Source of the DNA: Blasia pusilla
Lineage: Eukaryota; Marchantiophyta; Marchantiopsida; Blasiales
Length of the DNA: 64,000 nucleotides
Reading direction: 5' to 3'
Assembly (NCBI GenBank): GCA_050084515.1
Contig: CM114275.1
Span: forward strand, 21,638,001 to 21,702,000
In this document: piece by piece, positions 1 to 9,599 of the stretch
How the letters are laid out: the number at the start of each line of letters is the position of its first letter
Numbering within the stretch: the first letter of the stretch is position 1
The notes under the pieces: generated by a model
Seen by the model: the letters and a program-made list of their open reading frames with translations, nothing else
Databases searched by the model: none
What the model was told of the DNA's origin: nothing
Made by a program: the position numbers and the translations under genes

Positions 1-530
1 AGTTGTGGAGCATCCACAACTTCCAAAGGCGTGCGGGTGAGAGTTTGCATGAGGCTTACACTCGCTTGCGCCGGTTGATCAACGTCACTTAGGGGGTGCC
101 AGAGGCTCAGGCTATCTAGTCATGGTATGCGACACGGGTGTGCTTCTTATGAACACCTCCCCTACGTTGAGAGATGATTTTAGGACAGTCGAGAACATTG
201 AGCGAAACATGGCGGAGGAGAGCGTAGCCATCATGGGTTCTAGGCAAGAGCAGTCACGATTGTCTGCACCACCTGTGCAGCAACGTGGACTTCGAGATAG
301 GTCGAATGTGGCACCAGTCATGTGGTGGAGCCCATAATTAGCGCGATTGGACTCGTCAGGGTTATGGACGTGTGCCTCAGCATGGAGGAGGAGATGGTGC
401 TGCACCAAGAGGTTATCAGTGTGACTATTGTCAGAGGTATGGTCATACACGCGCCAGGTGTTTCAATTTACATTCTGAGTTACGTCCGGACCGAGGGCCA
501 GAGAGGGTACCAGAGTGAGTAATCGGTCCG
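1..530 (+). pseudogene. Gag C-terminal part with CCHC zinc knuckle, broken
   Basis: The 3' part of a Ty3/gypsy gag gene, whose product would package element RNA. A CCHC knuckle (C-x2-C-x4-H-x4-C) is encoded at 420-461, with cysteines at 420, 429 and 459 and histidine at 444. Upstream, one frame reads like a retrotransposon gag core (residues ESLHEAYTRLRRL near 43-80), interrupted by TAG codons near 90 and 117 at places where CAG would keep the frame open. A frame change lies between this part and the knuckle. The start of gag is outside the window. The knuckle call is firm; the rest of gag is weak. Confidence 0.75.
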
Positions 531-1213
531 GGTGGGCCTAGAGATCGTGCACCAGGTGGTCCCGTTCGGGGATGAGGAGCTGGAGTTTCCCGACACGATG
601 GTGGAGCTGCCCGTGGAGGAGGTAGAGTCCTACTACCTAGACACGTGGAGGGAGATTTCGGACGTGAGGCTAGGATGGTTGCTCAGATACATCAGCTACA
701 TGAGCATATTGCCGCTATGGCATTGAGATTACCCAATGTTGGATCCGTGGCATCGACATCATATGGAGCAGCCAGAGATATGGAGGATCCTGGTTGGATG
801 TGCAGGGTTGCCTAGATGGAGGCAACCGCAGTTGTGACACGTGGAGCAGCCATAGAGTTGGATCCACAGCGAGAGGAAGCCAGGAAATAGACTAGGCTTC
901 CTCAATCTTTCACGTTATCCGAGGCGATGAGGACCCCATGGATGGGTCCTCATCAAAGTTCCTAGAGAGTTGGTGATGTTGTTGGTGTGCACGTACGGAG
1001 GGAGATGGGAGAAGCGAGTGCAAAGACTCCTATTGTTGATGCTCAGGAGGGGCATGTGTCGAGCATGTTGTTGGGGGAGGCCATCATTTTGTACCGCACT
1101 CCTTTATTTTCTGCTTCCAATGTTATGACGTTGGGGGGTACCCCGCCGAGGCTTTTTGGCTGGCCACTTCACTATGTGAGCGCAAAGTTGGAGTTCTTGC
1201 ATCACGTTCAGAG
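531..1213 (+). other. gag-protease linker of copy A, no recognisable domain
   Basis: Between the zinc knuckle and the protease the sequence can be followed only as short open frames in changing phases. One frame gives a helical-looking stretch (MVAQIHQLHEHIAAMALRL, about 677-732), which may be the end of Gag or a pol linker. No conserved catalytic motif is visible. It is treated as decayed internal element sequence. Confidence 0.5.
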
Positions 1214-1579
1214 GTGATTATAGAGGAGGTGATGGACTTGCCCTTGGAGCGGATGCTTGGGCCGTCCACGTCAGATTCAAGGCAGGTTGCGGCTGCTAGG
1301 ATGGCAGAGATGCCCGCTAGACCCGCGATAGAGTGTGCCATGGCTTCTCCTGGTGTTGTGTTGCTAGATAACCGAGGAGAGGTCTTCCAGTTGGTGAGTC
1401 CCGGAGGTAGAGCTTTTAGTCCAGAACGCGTCTTGTTGGATTCAGGAGCGCAACCCCTAATGTTGGGGAAAGCGTCATTCAGAGGATTGGGCTTGACGAG
1501 AGCCGATGTGGAGCGTTGTCCATTCCAGATACAGACATCCTTGGGTGGAGCGAGTACCACACAGTATATCACCCGATAG
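1214..1579 (+). pseudogene. Retropepsin-type aspartic protease of copy A
   Basis: An open frame of 121 codons contains the retroviral-type aspartic protease active site, VLLDSGAQ, with the catalytic Asp at codon 1439-1441 followed by Ser-Gly-Ala. A hydrophobic run (PLMLGKASFRGLGL) follows, as in Ty3/gypsy proteases. The enzyme would cut the Gag-Pol polyprotein. The frame ends with TAG at 1577-1579, while the homologous pol frame continues in another phase: the motif LVGGAVLYPMGF is found near 1663-1698 here and at about 24715-24755 on the minus strand in copy B. The ATG at 1214 is not a real initiator, since the domain lies inside a polyprotein. Confidence 0.8.
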
Positions 1580-2089
1580 GAGGTCGTGGTGAGGACATCC
1601 TACAGATGAGTCCGTGGTGCAAGCCAAGGCGATAGTGACTCATGCAGTGTCCTACGACATCTTGGTTGGTGGAGCAGTGTTATACCCGATGGGGTTTTCC
1701 CTGGATTACTGAGAGGAGTCAGCGTCCTACAGACCAGGATGGTTGTCAGGTGATGGGCGCCTTAGCTCATTATCGGTTCGATTCACATGTGCAGTGATCA
1801 AGCAACGGCCAGGAGACATGGCAACCTTAACAACATTTAGCAGGGCCATCACTTGGGACATGTCCATGCAGAGGATACTCCCATTCCTGACATTTCTATG
1901 GAGAGGAGTATTATGGTAGCCGCATCATTCCGTGGAGGACAGGTGCCGTTGTGGGGCTCGGCGAGGAGCCGGCGATTGGCGAGATGAGCACGCGTGCATC
2001 GGCAGCGTGGAGCGAGGCGTTTGCACCGGAGCACGACGGGTCTGAGAAACCCGAGGTAGCAAGGAGTGCTACAATAACACCCTTGGCTA

Positions 2090-2870
2090 CCACACCCATT
2101 GTGGTGTACCCTAGAGGAGGTTATTCGAGTGTTACATCTCTTTGGAAGGATTAGCATCGGGTTAGCTGCCGTTTTGCAAGCAGGAGTGCGAGTACAACAA
2201 TTCATGTTTGTGGAGAGTGATGATGTTGCGAGGCGCGTCTCACAACGACATGTGGCGCAGTTACGCCTACATTTTCCCAACTTATTTTCTGCCTCCGCGA
2301 TACACGGGTACGAGAAATCCCTACCGAGGGATATTTCGTTGTTGGGGGCGCAGGACTTAGAGCGGGTAGGGACCATTGATTTGGTCATTTCCGGTTAGCC
2401 ATGTTAGGGCCAATCGAGTGCTGGACGAGACAGCGGGTTGGATGACACTCGGTCCAGGTTGTTTTGGGAGATGTTGAGGGTCTTACTGTAGTTGCAGAAG
2501 CACCAATCTCGTTCTCCAGCCTACATTCTGGAGAATGTGCCGATCTTAGAAGACTCTAGGTCACGGGTGGTGACAAGTGCTCATCAGGTGCGTGCTTGGA
2601 TCGGCCCAGCAATGTTCTTGGATGCGGCGAGTGTAGGTTCTAGAGCCCATCGCCCGTGTCTATGATGGACCAACTTGGTGCCCCATGCAGTGTTACAAAG
2701 GGCGTATGCGAGAGTGGAGCGCCCCTCCCATTTGTTAGTGGATTCCATTAGGGATTTCCCACAGGAGTGACGGAAGTACCATTAGTGTCAAAGGCATCAC
2801 GACGCCATGTCTTGGGTCAGGCTATGGACCTGAATTGCTTGACATGGATCCTCTGCTTGGGAGTGGCTAA
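2090..2870 (+). pseudogene. DNMT3/DRM-like cytosine-5 DNA methyltransferase domain of copy A
   Basis: A complete but broken C5 methyltransferase domain between protease and RT. Motif I (SAM binding) is seen as HLFGRISIGLAAVLQAG from 2135. The acidic residue after the next strand follows in FVESDD. Motif IV is GxPCQ at 2393-2407, here damaged: the Trp codon before PC is TAG (2396-2398) and the Gln codon after PC is TAG (2405-2407). Motif VI ENV is at 2531-2539. A DNMT3-like motif VIII (ASVGSRAHRP) is at 2628-2657. The C-terminal RRHVLGQAMDLNCLTWIL is at about 2797-2850. The SRAHR-x-R-hWWxNL pattern and short target region resemble DNMT3/DRM de novo enzymes more than DNMT1 or Dnmt2. An intact ancestor would have methylated cytosine in DNA. 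Copy B preserves the catalytic PCQ. Confidence 0.88.
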
Positions 2871-3201
2871 GCGGCGCCGTATGAGATCGCGACAGATCAC
2901 AGCGGTTGCGTTGGTGAGCCCCATGCCTACCGAGACGATGGAGGCAGTGGCTGGGGGCGAGACCCGAGGAGATCTACACACCAGGGGAGATCGGGAGAGA
3001 CACCCTTGAACTTCTTGGGATGTTTTGCAGGTACACCAAGAGATGATAGCCACATCATCGAGCGTGGTTTTGGGCACTAGATGTGGAGGAGATCAGAGTT
3101 TGCAGTTGGTTGGAGGAGAGCGGCCAAGTGTTGTTGTTCGAGACGGGGTTGCACCATAGCAACCACCGATACCCGCGCCGGAGAGTCCTACCGTAGTCAC
3201 G
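2871..3201 (+). other. Methyltransferase-RT linker of copy A
   Basis: About 330 bases between the last methyltransferase motif and the first RT-like residues. The open frame from the methyltransferase runs to 3009 without a recognisable domain, and other phases show only short open stretches. The corresponding stretch in copy B is about 23070-23440. Confidence 0.5.
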
Positions 3202-3960
3202 ATGGAGACTTGGGAGCCAGATATGGGCCCTAAGTTGAGAGGAGGAGAGCGGCGCCGGATACATGAGTTCCTCAAGAGTTATAGGAGCTGCTTTGCGTTT
3301 AGCATGGAGGATCTGGGTACGCTAAAGGGATGGGGGATCCACATTGAGTTGTCGAGTGATACGCCGATCTTGCGACGACCCTACAGGTACATTCATATGG
3401 AGAGGGCTCTGATTCAGAGTAGGAGCCAGGACTTGGTTGGAGTAGAACTAGTGAAGATGTTGCATGGGGAGTATGCATCTGCCACCCCCCAAGAAGGATG
3501 TGCATGGCAACTGGACGGATAGGCGGATGTGTGGGGATTACTGACCTATCAATCGGCAAACAAAGTCCGATAGGTATGCCATGCCCACCCTTGAGGAGAT
3601 CTTTGATGTGATTAGTCACGCAAAGGTCTTCAGTTCATTGGATTTGCGAGTTGGATACCATCAACTGTCTATCAGATTGGAGGACAGGCAGAAGACGGCA
3701 TTTTGGGGCATCGATCCTCACGGGAAGGATTGTTTGTACCAGTGGCGGTTCTTACCGTTTGGGTTAAAGAACGCCCCGGCTGAGTTTTAGAGGATAATGG
3801 ATAGGATCTTGGCTGGTCTGGATTTTGCTAGGTGTTATATTGATGACATCGTAATCTTTAGGGCCACGGTTGAGGAGCATGAGCGACATCTAGAGGAAGT
3901 GTTTTGACGATAGCAATTACATGGGCTGAAGCTACATCCAGAAAAGTGCAAGTTCTTCTA
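3202..3960 (+). pseudogene. Reverse transcriptase of copy A
   Basis: Ty3/gypsy reverse transcriptase in two phases. The first part (3202 to about 3485) has the N-terminal substrate loop (TPILRRPYRY). After a frameshift near 3485-3490 the protein continues with MCGDY, a TGA where Arg is expected (3541-3543), PINRQTK, SSLDLRVGYHQ (first catalytic Asp region) and LPFGLKNAPAEF. A TAG at 3788-3790 stands in place of Gln. The polymerase active site YIDD is at 3836-3847. The frame is lost again near 3908. The enzyme copies element RNA into cDNA. At least two stops and two frameshifts make it inactive. Confidence 0.93.
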
Positions 3961-3968
3961 CGACCAAA

Positions 3969-4706
3969 TTGAGTATTTTGGGTCATACGATATACCCACG
4001 GGGCCTTGGTGTTCAGAAGACGAAGGCAGAGGCTATCTCACGCATTCCACGCGCTACAGATATGAGCCGTGTTTGCGCATTCATGGGATTGGCGAACTTC
4101 TATCGGTGGTACGTCAAGGGATTCAGTTCGATTGCAAAACCGCTAACCTTGCTGACCAAGGTGGATCACGAGTGGCATTGGGGGGATGAGCAGGGGCGAG
4201 CATTTCAGTTGCTCAAGGACAAGTTGACGTCCGCGCCCATCTTGAGGAGACCGATGAAGGGACGTCCTTTCCAATTGCTCACAGATTGGAGCATGTTGGG
4301 GCTTGCAGCGGTGCTCACCCAGCATGATGATGAGGGTAGAGAGTTCATGGTGACTTACGCTAGCCGCTCAAACAACGTTGCAGAGGCAAAGTACAACTCG
4401 TATGAGGGTGAGTGTTTGGCTGCAGTGTGGGTTGTCGTGCATTTCAGGTGTTACTTATTTGGCAACCCCTTTACCATCATCACTGATCATCAACCACTGA
4501 AGTGGTTGATGGAGTCCGACAAGCTTATAGGGAAGCTTGCGAGATGGGCTCTCTTGTTGCAGGAGTATGATTTTGAGGTGTTACATAGATCTGGGACGCT
4601 CAACCAGGATGCAGATGCGTTGAATCGTAACCCATGCCCGAGTCAGCGAGATGCGACTGGAGCTCAATGGCATGGAGAGAGTGATGAGGTGTCAGTGCCA
4701 AGATGA
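3969..4706 (+). pseudogene. RT thumb, connection and RNase H of copy A
   Basis: An open frame of 245 codons contains the end of the RT domain (HTIYPRGLGVQKTKAEAI, FMGLANFYRWYVKGFS) and the RNase H domain. The RNase H acidic residues appear in order as TDWS, YEGECLA and TDHQPLKW, followed by the usual end ARWALLLQEYDFEVLHRSG and DADALNR. RNase H removes the RNA strand during reverse transcription. This is the longest uninterrupted stretch of copy A. The ATG at 3969 is an artefact of a shifted frame, since the domain belongs to the pol polyprotein. Confidence 0.92.
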
Positions 4707-4727
4707 CACGCGTCACCCTATTTAGGC

Positions 4728-5930
4728 ATGTTGGCTATGGAGAGCCAGAGTGTGGAGACCTCAATGGTGAGGTCTAGTGGAGAGTCCTTGGATCCCAAGG
4801 CCTGTGAGGAGACAACAAGTGGCCGAGATATTCATGATAATGGAGTAGCCTTGGAGTACCTTCGTACTAACAGCGTTGCGAGTACCATGGGTGCTAGAGA
4901 GCGGGATCGGATCCTACAGCGGGCCAGACGGTTCCGTTGGGAGGGGACACATGTTTTGAGGGTTTGGGAGGATGGTAGAGTACGCGTAGTGCCATATCCT
5001 TCGCAGAGAGCATGACTAGTGCAGCATGCCCACGAGGACTTGGGTCACTTTGGGGTGAAGCGGACGTACAACTTGCTCCAGATTCAGTATTGGTGGCGAG
5101 GCATGCAGACTCACGTTCAACAGTTTGTTGCTAGGTGCATGGTGTGTGATCGGGTCCGAGCATCGTTCAATGCTCCGACTCCAGAGTTGCATCCATTATC
5201 GATCATGGGCTTAGGGTATGGATGGAGTTTGGATTTTGCAGGACCTTTTTCTTTGACGGAGCGTCACAGTCGTTATGTGTTGGTGATGGTCGAGCACTTC
5301 TCGAAGTGGATTGAGTTGTTTGCATTGCCTCACAAAGCAAGTGAGGGAGTATCTTATGCCTTCCTTGACAAAGTGTTGAGTCATTATGGCGCACCGGCTG
5401 AGGTGTTGATAGACCAGGGTACCGAGTTTCGCAATGAGTTCTAGGCCTTGTGTGATCAAGCGCTCATCGACCACCGCACGACTTCGCGAGATCATCCCGA
5501 GGCGGATGGATTAACGGAGAGAGTTGTGCAGATGGTGAAGAGGGGTTTATGCAAGTATGGTTTGCAAAGAGGTCACCTAGGAGATTGGGACCTCCAATTT
5601 CCGTGGTTGGCGATGGGATACAGATTCAGCACGCATGCATCCTTAGCATCTTTTTCACCATACTTACTACTTTATGGCTGAGAGGCAGATTTACCTGTGG
5701 CCATTTGTCGAGATGTAGGTGAGGTGCTGGACCTTGATGACCCAGATGTATGGATGCGAGCATGTTCTCATAGGGCTGAGTTGTTTCGGAGAGTGATGCC
5801 CATGGCGTTCGAGAACTTGGTGATTATGCAGCATCGGGATACATTGAGGTATGCGACTATTCGGGATGGTGGTTATCGACCAACTATCCGGAGGTTTCAT
5901 GTGGGAGATTATGTCTACTTGCAGTAGACG
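4728..5930 (+). pseudogene. Integrase zinc-binding and catalytic core of copy A
   Basis: The integrase starts with an H-H-C-C zinc-binding module: HAHEDLGHFG near 5025-5054 and CMVC near 5138-5149. The DDE core follows with LDFAGP (first Asp, about 5232), IDQGTEF (second Asp, about 5411) and HPEADGLTERV (Glu, about 5515). Stops interrupt it: TGA at 5013-5015, TAG at 5442-5444 where copy C has CAG, TGA at 5679-5681 where a CGA Arg codon is expected, and TAG at about 5926. A conserved family segment (HRDTLRYATI, GDYVYLQ) precedes the PHD part. Integrase would insert element cDNA into the genome. Confidence 0.92.
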
Positions 5931-5942
5931 ACACCGACGACG

Positions 5943-6269
5943 TTGGATGTGACTACAGGGCGCACTATCCTGAGAGTGCGTGACGTTTTGCCATCCGATG
6001 TTCTCTTGCTGGAGGGACGCGATGGTGTGGTATGGAAGGACCATGTGCATAATTTTGCGTCATGTCACCTTCCTGACATTGATGGTACAGTAGATCCGAG
6101 CTCAGTAGTAGTTCCTACAAGCTTGCCTTGTATGTTGTGTGGTTCTGCTCGTGGGGCGGCCACGATACTAATCTGTGATGGATGTTCGAGAGGTTGACAT
6201 ATGGCATGTCTGACGCCACCTCTCACTAGAGTTCCTCTGGGACGATGGATGTGTCCTATATGTACATAG
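5943..6269 (+). pseudogene. Integrase C-terminal extension with PHD finger, copy A
   Basis: The end of pol encodes a C4HC3 zinc finger of PHD type from 6129 to 6266, then TAG at 6267-6269. The pairs are CMLC, CDGC, His plus Cys (HMAC) and CPIC, with the typical LTPPL-x-x-VPxGRW spacing before the last pair. The Trp normally two residues before the ligand His is replaced by TGA (6196-6198), consistent with TGG to TGA. PHD fingers in host proteins usually bind histone H3 tails. At this place chromoviruses carry a chromodomain, so a role in choosing integration sites is a reasonable inference. Copies B and C carry the same finger. Confidence 0.9.
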
Positions 6270-6453
6270 AGGAGATACTAGGTAGGTTTCTATTCCGACT
6301 TTTTCTATGACATGGATGACAGGAAGGCGACTATCGATGGGGCCACATGAGCACTCGGCCTTTCTGCTCTTAGCGTCCTAGAGATGTTTGTCGTGGTAGG
6401 TAGGGATAGATGGCTATCTAGAGTTAGAGGGACCTAACCACCAGCTAGGGGGG

Positions 6454-7224
6454 TGATTGGAGATATTTTGGTACTTCTTGCCTCTATGTATGGATGCCAT
6501 GAGTTAGCATGGGATCGTGTGTGTTTTTGTGTGTGTTTGATGACAACGATGTATGTTGTGTAGCGATGTGTATGCGCACAACAGCTGTCACGACTATTAG
6601 GATAGATCGATGGGATCTAGCAGAACGTTTGCACGAGTAGTGAAGGATGGGCCCAGGCGGTCGAGGATGACCTGTTGAGGCCCCGGGAAATCTAAGAGAG
6701 CAGGTTTCCCCTTCGTTTTGGCTCATTTGGAGCCATATAGAGAAACTTACTATTTCGGGTAAGTTTCCATGTTGGGGATAGTTGACTTTCCACTTTGGGA
6801 AGTGGCCCTTGACCCGCTACAACAGGTCAAGAGCCCATGAGGTGAACTATGAGCATAGGTTACCGTTTAGAGGACTTGGGAGAGAGAAGGGGGTATACCT
6901 CCAAGAGAGAGAGGTTGAGAGCTCATTCTCTCTTTCTTGAACCTCTTGGCATGAGGCGGCGGAGCTATGGTCCCTTGCCTTGTGAGTGTAACCCAAGCCT
7001 CTCATTAGGAGAGTGGGTTTGGTTTGACATGAGGGAGAGTGCACACCTTTGAGAGCTATGGTGTGAGATGAAGTAGAGAGAGATTGGATCTTACTTTATT
7101 GGAGATATTTTGGTACTTCTCGCCTTTATGAATGGGTGCCATGAGTTAGCATGGGATCGTGTGTGTTTGTGTGTATGTTCGATGACAACGATGTATGTTG
7201 TGTAGCGATGTGTATGTGCACGAC
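6454..7224 (+). repeat. LTR-like terminal region of copy A with a 127-bp direct repeat at both ends
   Basis: Directly after a G-rich tract (CTAGGGGGG) a unit beginning TTGGAGATATTTTGG runs from 6457 to about 6583 and recurs at 7099-7224, about 642 bp apart. Both units end with a TGCGCACRACA-like sequence, after which the flanks differ. The middle part holds a hairpin (GAAACTTAC ... GTAAGTTTC, about 6743-6769). A diverged second copy of the middle part lies at 62500-63042. Copies B and C show the same unit-middle-unit layout. It is either one LTR of about 770 bp with repeated ends, or a short LTR plus an internal copy. The missing 5' end prevents a decision. Confidence 0.7.
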
Positions 7225-8555
7225 AATTGAACCAATGATATAGGGTTGGTTGCACATATGGGTTTACTTGCATATCATTCATACATGTGGTGGAAAACTT
7301 TGATACTATATGAGGCATTGAGGAGTCTCGTGAGGAGTGCATACACTAGGATAGAGCGACCTCTTGAGGTTATAGTATATTCAATTGTGGATACAAGGTG
7401 TTAATAGTAGGTATAGCAGTATATTAGGTTGGTCGACTTGTGTTTGAAAAAATTCAACAGAGTGGACCCACCATGGATAGCTCTATCTGAGTTAAGTTAT
7501 CCCGCCTCTTATGCATATATAGATCGTAGATATAGTCTAATATGGGATGATCCAAAATAATAATTGATGGAGGCAAATACAAATGTGAGAGATTATGCCG
7601 TCGGGTTCCTCCAAGGTTGCACGGAAACTAGCAAGTCTGTCCATGCGACAAACCTGCGGCTCACCTCTGAGCTCACCGAGCCCATTTCGTAGACCGAGTC
7701 TCGTTGAGCCCACACCCGTTTGGTGGCCCGCACACAGCCCACATCAACCCTCAGGGTAAGCTAGGCTCCCATTAGGCTAAGGCCCACACACTCCGCGTCA
7801 GGCATGTGCGGGCCTTGTACGGGCTCATCCGCTAGCTTGAGCCTGCCCAATTAGAGCCCCACTCCCCCTTCAGGCTTGTTGCGGGCAAGTGCAGGCAACA
7901 TGCGGGCCACAAAACGAGTGCGGGTTCCAAGAGACTCAGTCTATGCGATGAGTTCCACCGGCTCTTATGTGGGCCATGAGGACCCAAGCCGCATGGACAT
8001 GTCCGTCCCTAAAACGGACATGGGCACGTCCGCGAACACGGACTTTGTCTATGTACAACCTTGGGTTTCTCACAAGTTTGACAAAAATACCATCATTATT
8101 TAAGGCATTTTGATATCATATCTTGGGTCATGAGATAGATCTGAATTATCTCTACAAGAGCCTTCTTAAGAAGTCACGATTTTATGTTGAGGTATTACAC
8201 GCAAGTCTTCAAGGATTTCAATACTTGTAAGATAAGACTATAAGGTGAATCTTAATTCAATATATAGCTTCATTGAGGCTAGATCTCTTACAACACAAAC
8301 AAGAACAGTGCAAGGTCACTGAAGTTCTTGGCGATGTTCATCATCCCGTAACTCTAAATCTATCAAAAAAATCGAAAGTGCTTCCGCCCTCATTTCTTCC
8401 ACACAAACTCTAATCTGTAAAAACAGAGAAATAAGAGCATGGAAACCTGCTCTTGGCTTTGCTCTCCCACGCCATCTTCTACCAAAATTTCAGCAACACG
8501 CCTTGCCACTCCATAACATTCCTTGGGTACCAAAGTCATAACTTGACCCTAAACC
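7225..8555. other. No gene recognised
   Basis: AT-rich, then (7600-8100) GC-richer sequence with only short open frames. A 75-codon open frame at 7876-8103 has no recognisable motif. It is probably transposon or intergenic debris, and nothing can be named in it. Confidence 0.5.
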
Positions 8556-8559
8556 TACG

Positions 8560-8660
8560 AAAGTGGGTCAACAGACACTTTCCATAATAAAAAGTCAAAA
8601 CTTATATAATTGAGGAACTTACTCGGAAGAGTAAGTTTGTCACATGACCTCCACATCGAT
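8560..8660 (-). repeat. Diverged fragment resembling the middle of the copy A LTR region
   Basis: Read on the minus strand, this stretch has a hairpin AACTTAC ... GTAAGTT followed by TTGACTT, a GGAAAGTG-like stretch and TTGACCC. These occur in the same order as in the copy A terminal region at about 6743-6812. The similarity is short and diverged, so it may be a related LTR or coincidence. Confidence 0.35.
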
Positions 8661-8819
8661 CAACACAAAAGGAGAATCTATTCTATCATGTTACCTTATT
8701 GCCCGGTTGGCCTAACCTACAAAATTCCATCTCCTATCTCTACCTAATCGTCACATAAGAACTTGTTGCTTCACCATAAAAGAACTGGCAGCCTATGAGA
8801 ATGGAGGATAGATAGAAAA

Positions 8820-9410
8820 CGACAACTTAGGGGATCTACCGTAATGATCCTCAGTAGAGGGATTATTTGTACTCATGTTAGTTCTTCCATTTGGATTGAA
8901 GAACACCATGAAATTTCCAAGATTCATACACATCATATTGGCAAGTTGGGATTTTGCACAGTTCCATATTCATAACATCAAAGTCTTCAATAAAATGGTT
9001 GACGAAAATCAACGATATCTCACAAAGAATTTTAACAATTGTAATTACATGGACCCAAGTTACATCCAAGCAAGCACAAGTTTTTCCTTGATCAAATTAA
9101 GTATTTTGGTTGGTCTAGTTTTCTAGGTAGAAGCTATCTCATACATTCCATATTATATGGATGAGAGTTAGAGTTTGAGCATGTATGGAATTGTCCAACT
9201 ACTATGTGCAATATGTAAAAGAATGCAACACTATTACAAAATCTCTTACATTGCTCACAAGATTTACCAAAAGTGGTAGTGGGGGAATTAATAAAAAAAG
9301 TGAGCATTTGGTTAGCGGATAACCCTTTCCAACTATACATGGATCCAAATGTGTAGAGACTTGAAACAACGCTCGTCTAACATGCGCATGATGACTAAGA
9401 CAAAGAGTTT
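8820..9410 (+). pseudogene. Heavily decayed Ty3/gypsy reverse transcriptase fragment
   Basis: The frame at 8875-9126 keeps the pattern of the RT palm: LPFGLKN, then LASWDFAQFHIHN where functional copies have L-x-G-L-D-F-x-x-x-Y-I-D-D, then VDENQRYL for V-x-E-H-x-x-H-L, and NCNYMDPSYIQA for the H-G-L-x-L-H-P stretch. Downstream, residues like VEAISYIPYYMD recall the start of the connection domain. The YIDD site is lost, so no activity is possible. It is much older than copies A to C. It ends at a large inverted repeat at 9411. Confidence 0.7.
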
Positions 9411-9570
9411 ATATTAACTTACATTACATGCTTAGACAAAATTGTGGAGGAAAAATATCCTCATAACCAACTGCACACCAACGTGGAAAGGTCTTTCCAT
9501 TGGTGTGCAGTTGGTTATGAGGATATTTTTCCTCCACAATTTTGTCTAAGCATGTAATGTAAGTTAATAT
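9411..9570. repeat. Perfect 71-bp inverted repeat with 18-bp spacer
   Basis: The arm 9411-9481 is the exact reverse complement of 9500-9570, judged base by base (coordinates sum to 18981). The spacer 9482-9499 can add six more pairs with a small slip. Directly after the right arm, 9573-9597 repeats the left-arm end plus spacer (CAACTGCACACCAACGTGG). A transcript would form a stem of more than 70 perfect pairs. No mature product can be inferred from sequence alone. Confidence 0.93.
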
Positions 9571-9599
9571 CAACTGCACACCAACGTGGAAAGGTCTAT

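Larger units (their letters stand above)
1..7224 (+). mobile_element. Ty3/gypsy retrotransposon with DNA methyltransferase and PHD finger, copy A
   Basis: Degenerate LTR retrotransposon read left to right as Gag zinc knuckle, aspartic protease, C5 DNA methyltransferase, reverse transcriptase, RNase H, integrase and PHD finger, followed by a purine-rich tract (about 6445-6453) and an LTR-like region. The order protease-RT-RNase H-integrase is that of Ty3/gypsy (Metaviridae) elements. The methyltransferase and PHD modules are additions. The 5' LTR and the start of gag lie outside the window. Stops and frameshifts interrupt every domain, so this copy cannot be autonomous. Copy B (19364-24770, minus) and copy C (60677-62440, minus) are relatives with the same domains in the same order where they overlap, which shows that the modules belong to the family and are not chance insertions. 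Confidence 0.93.
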
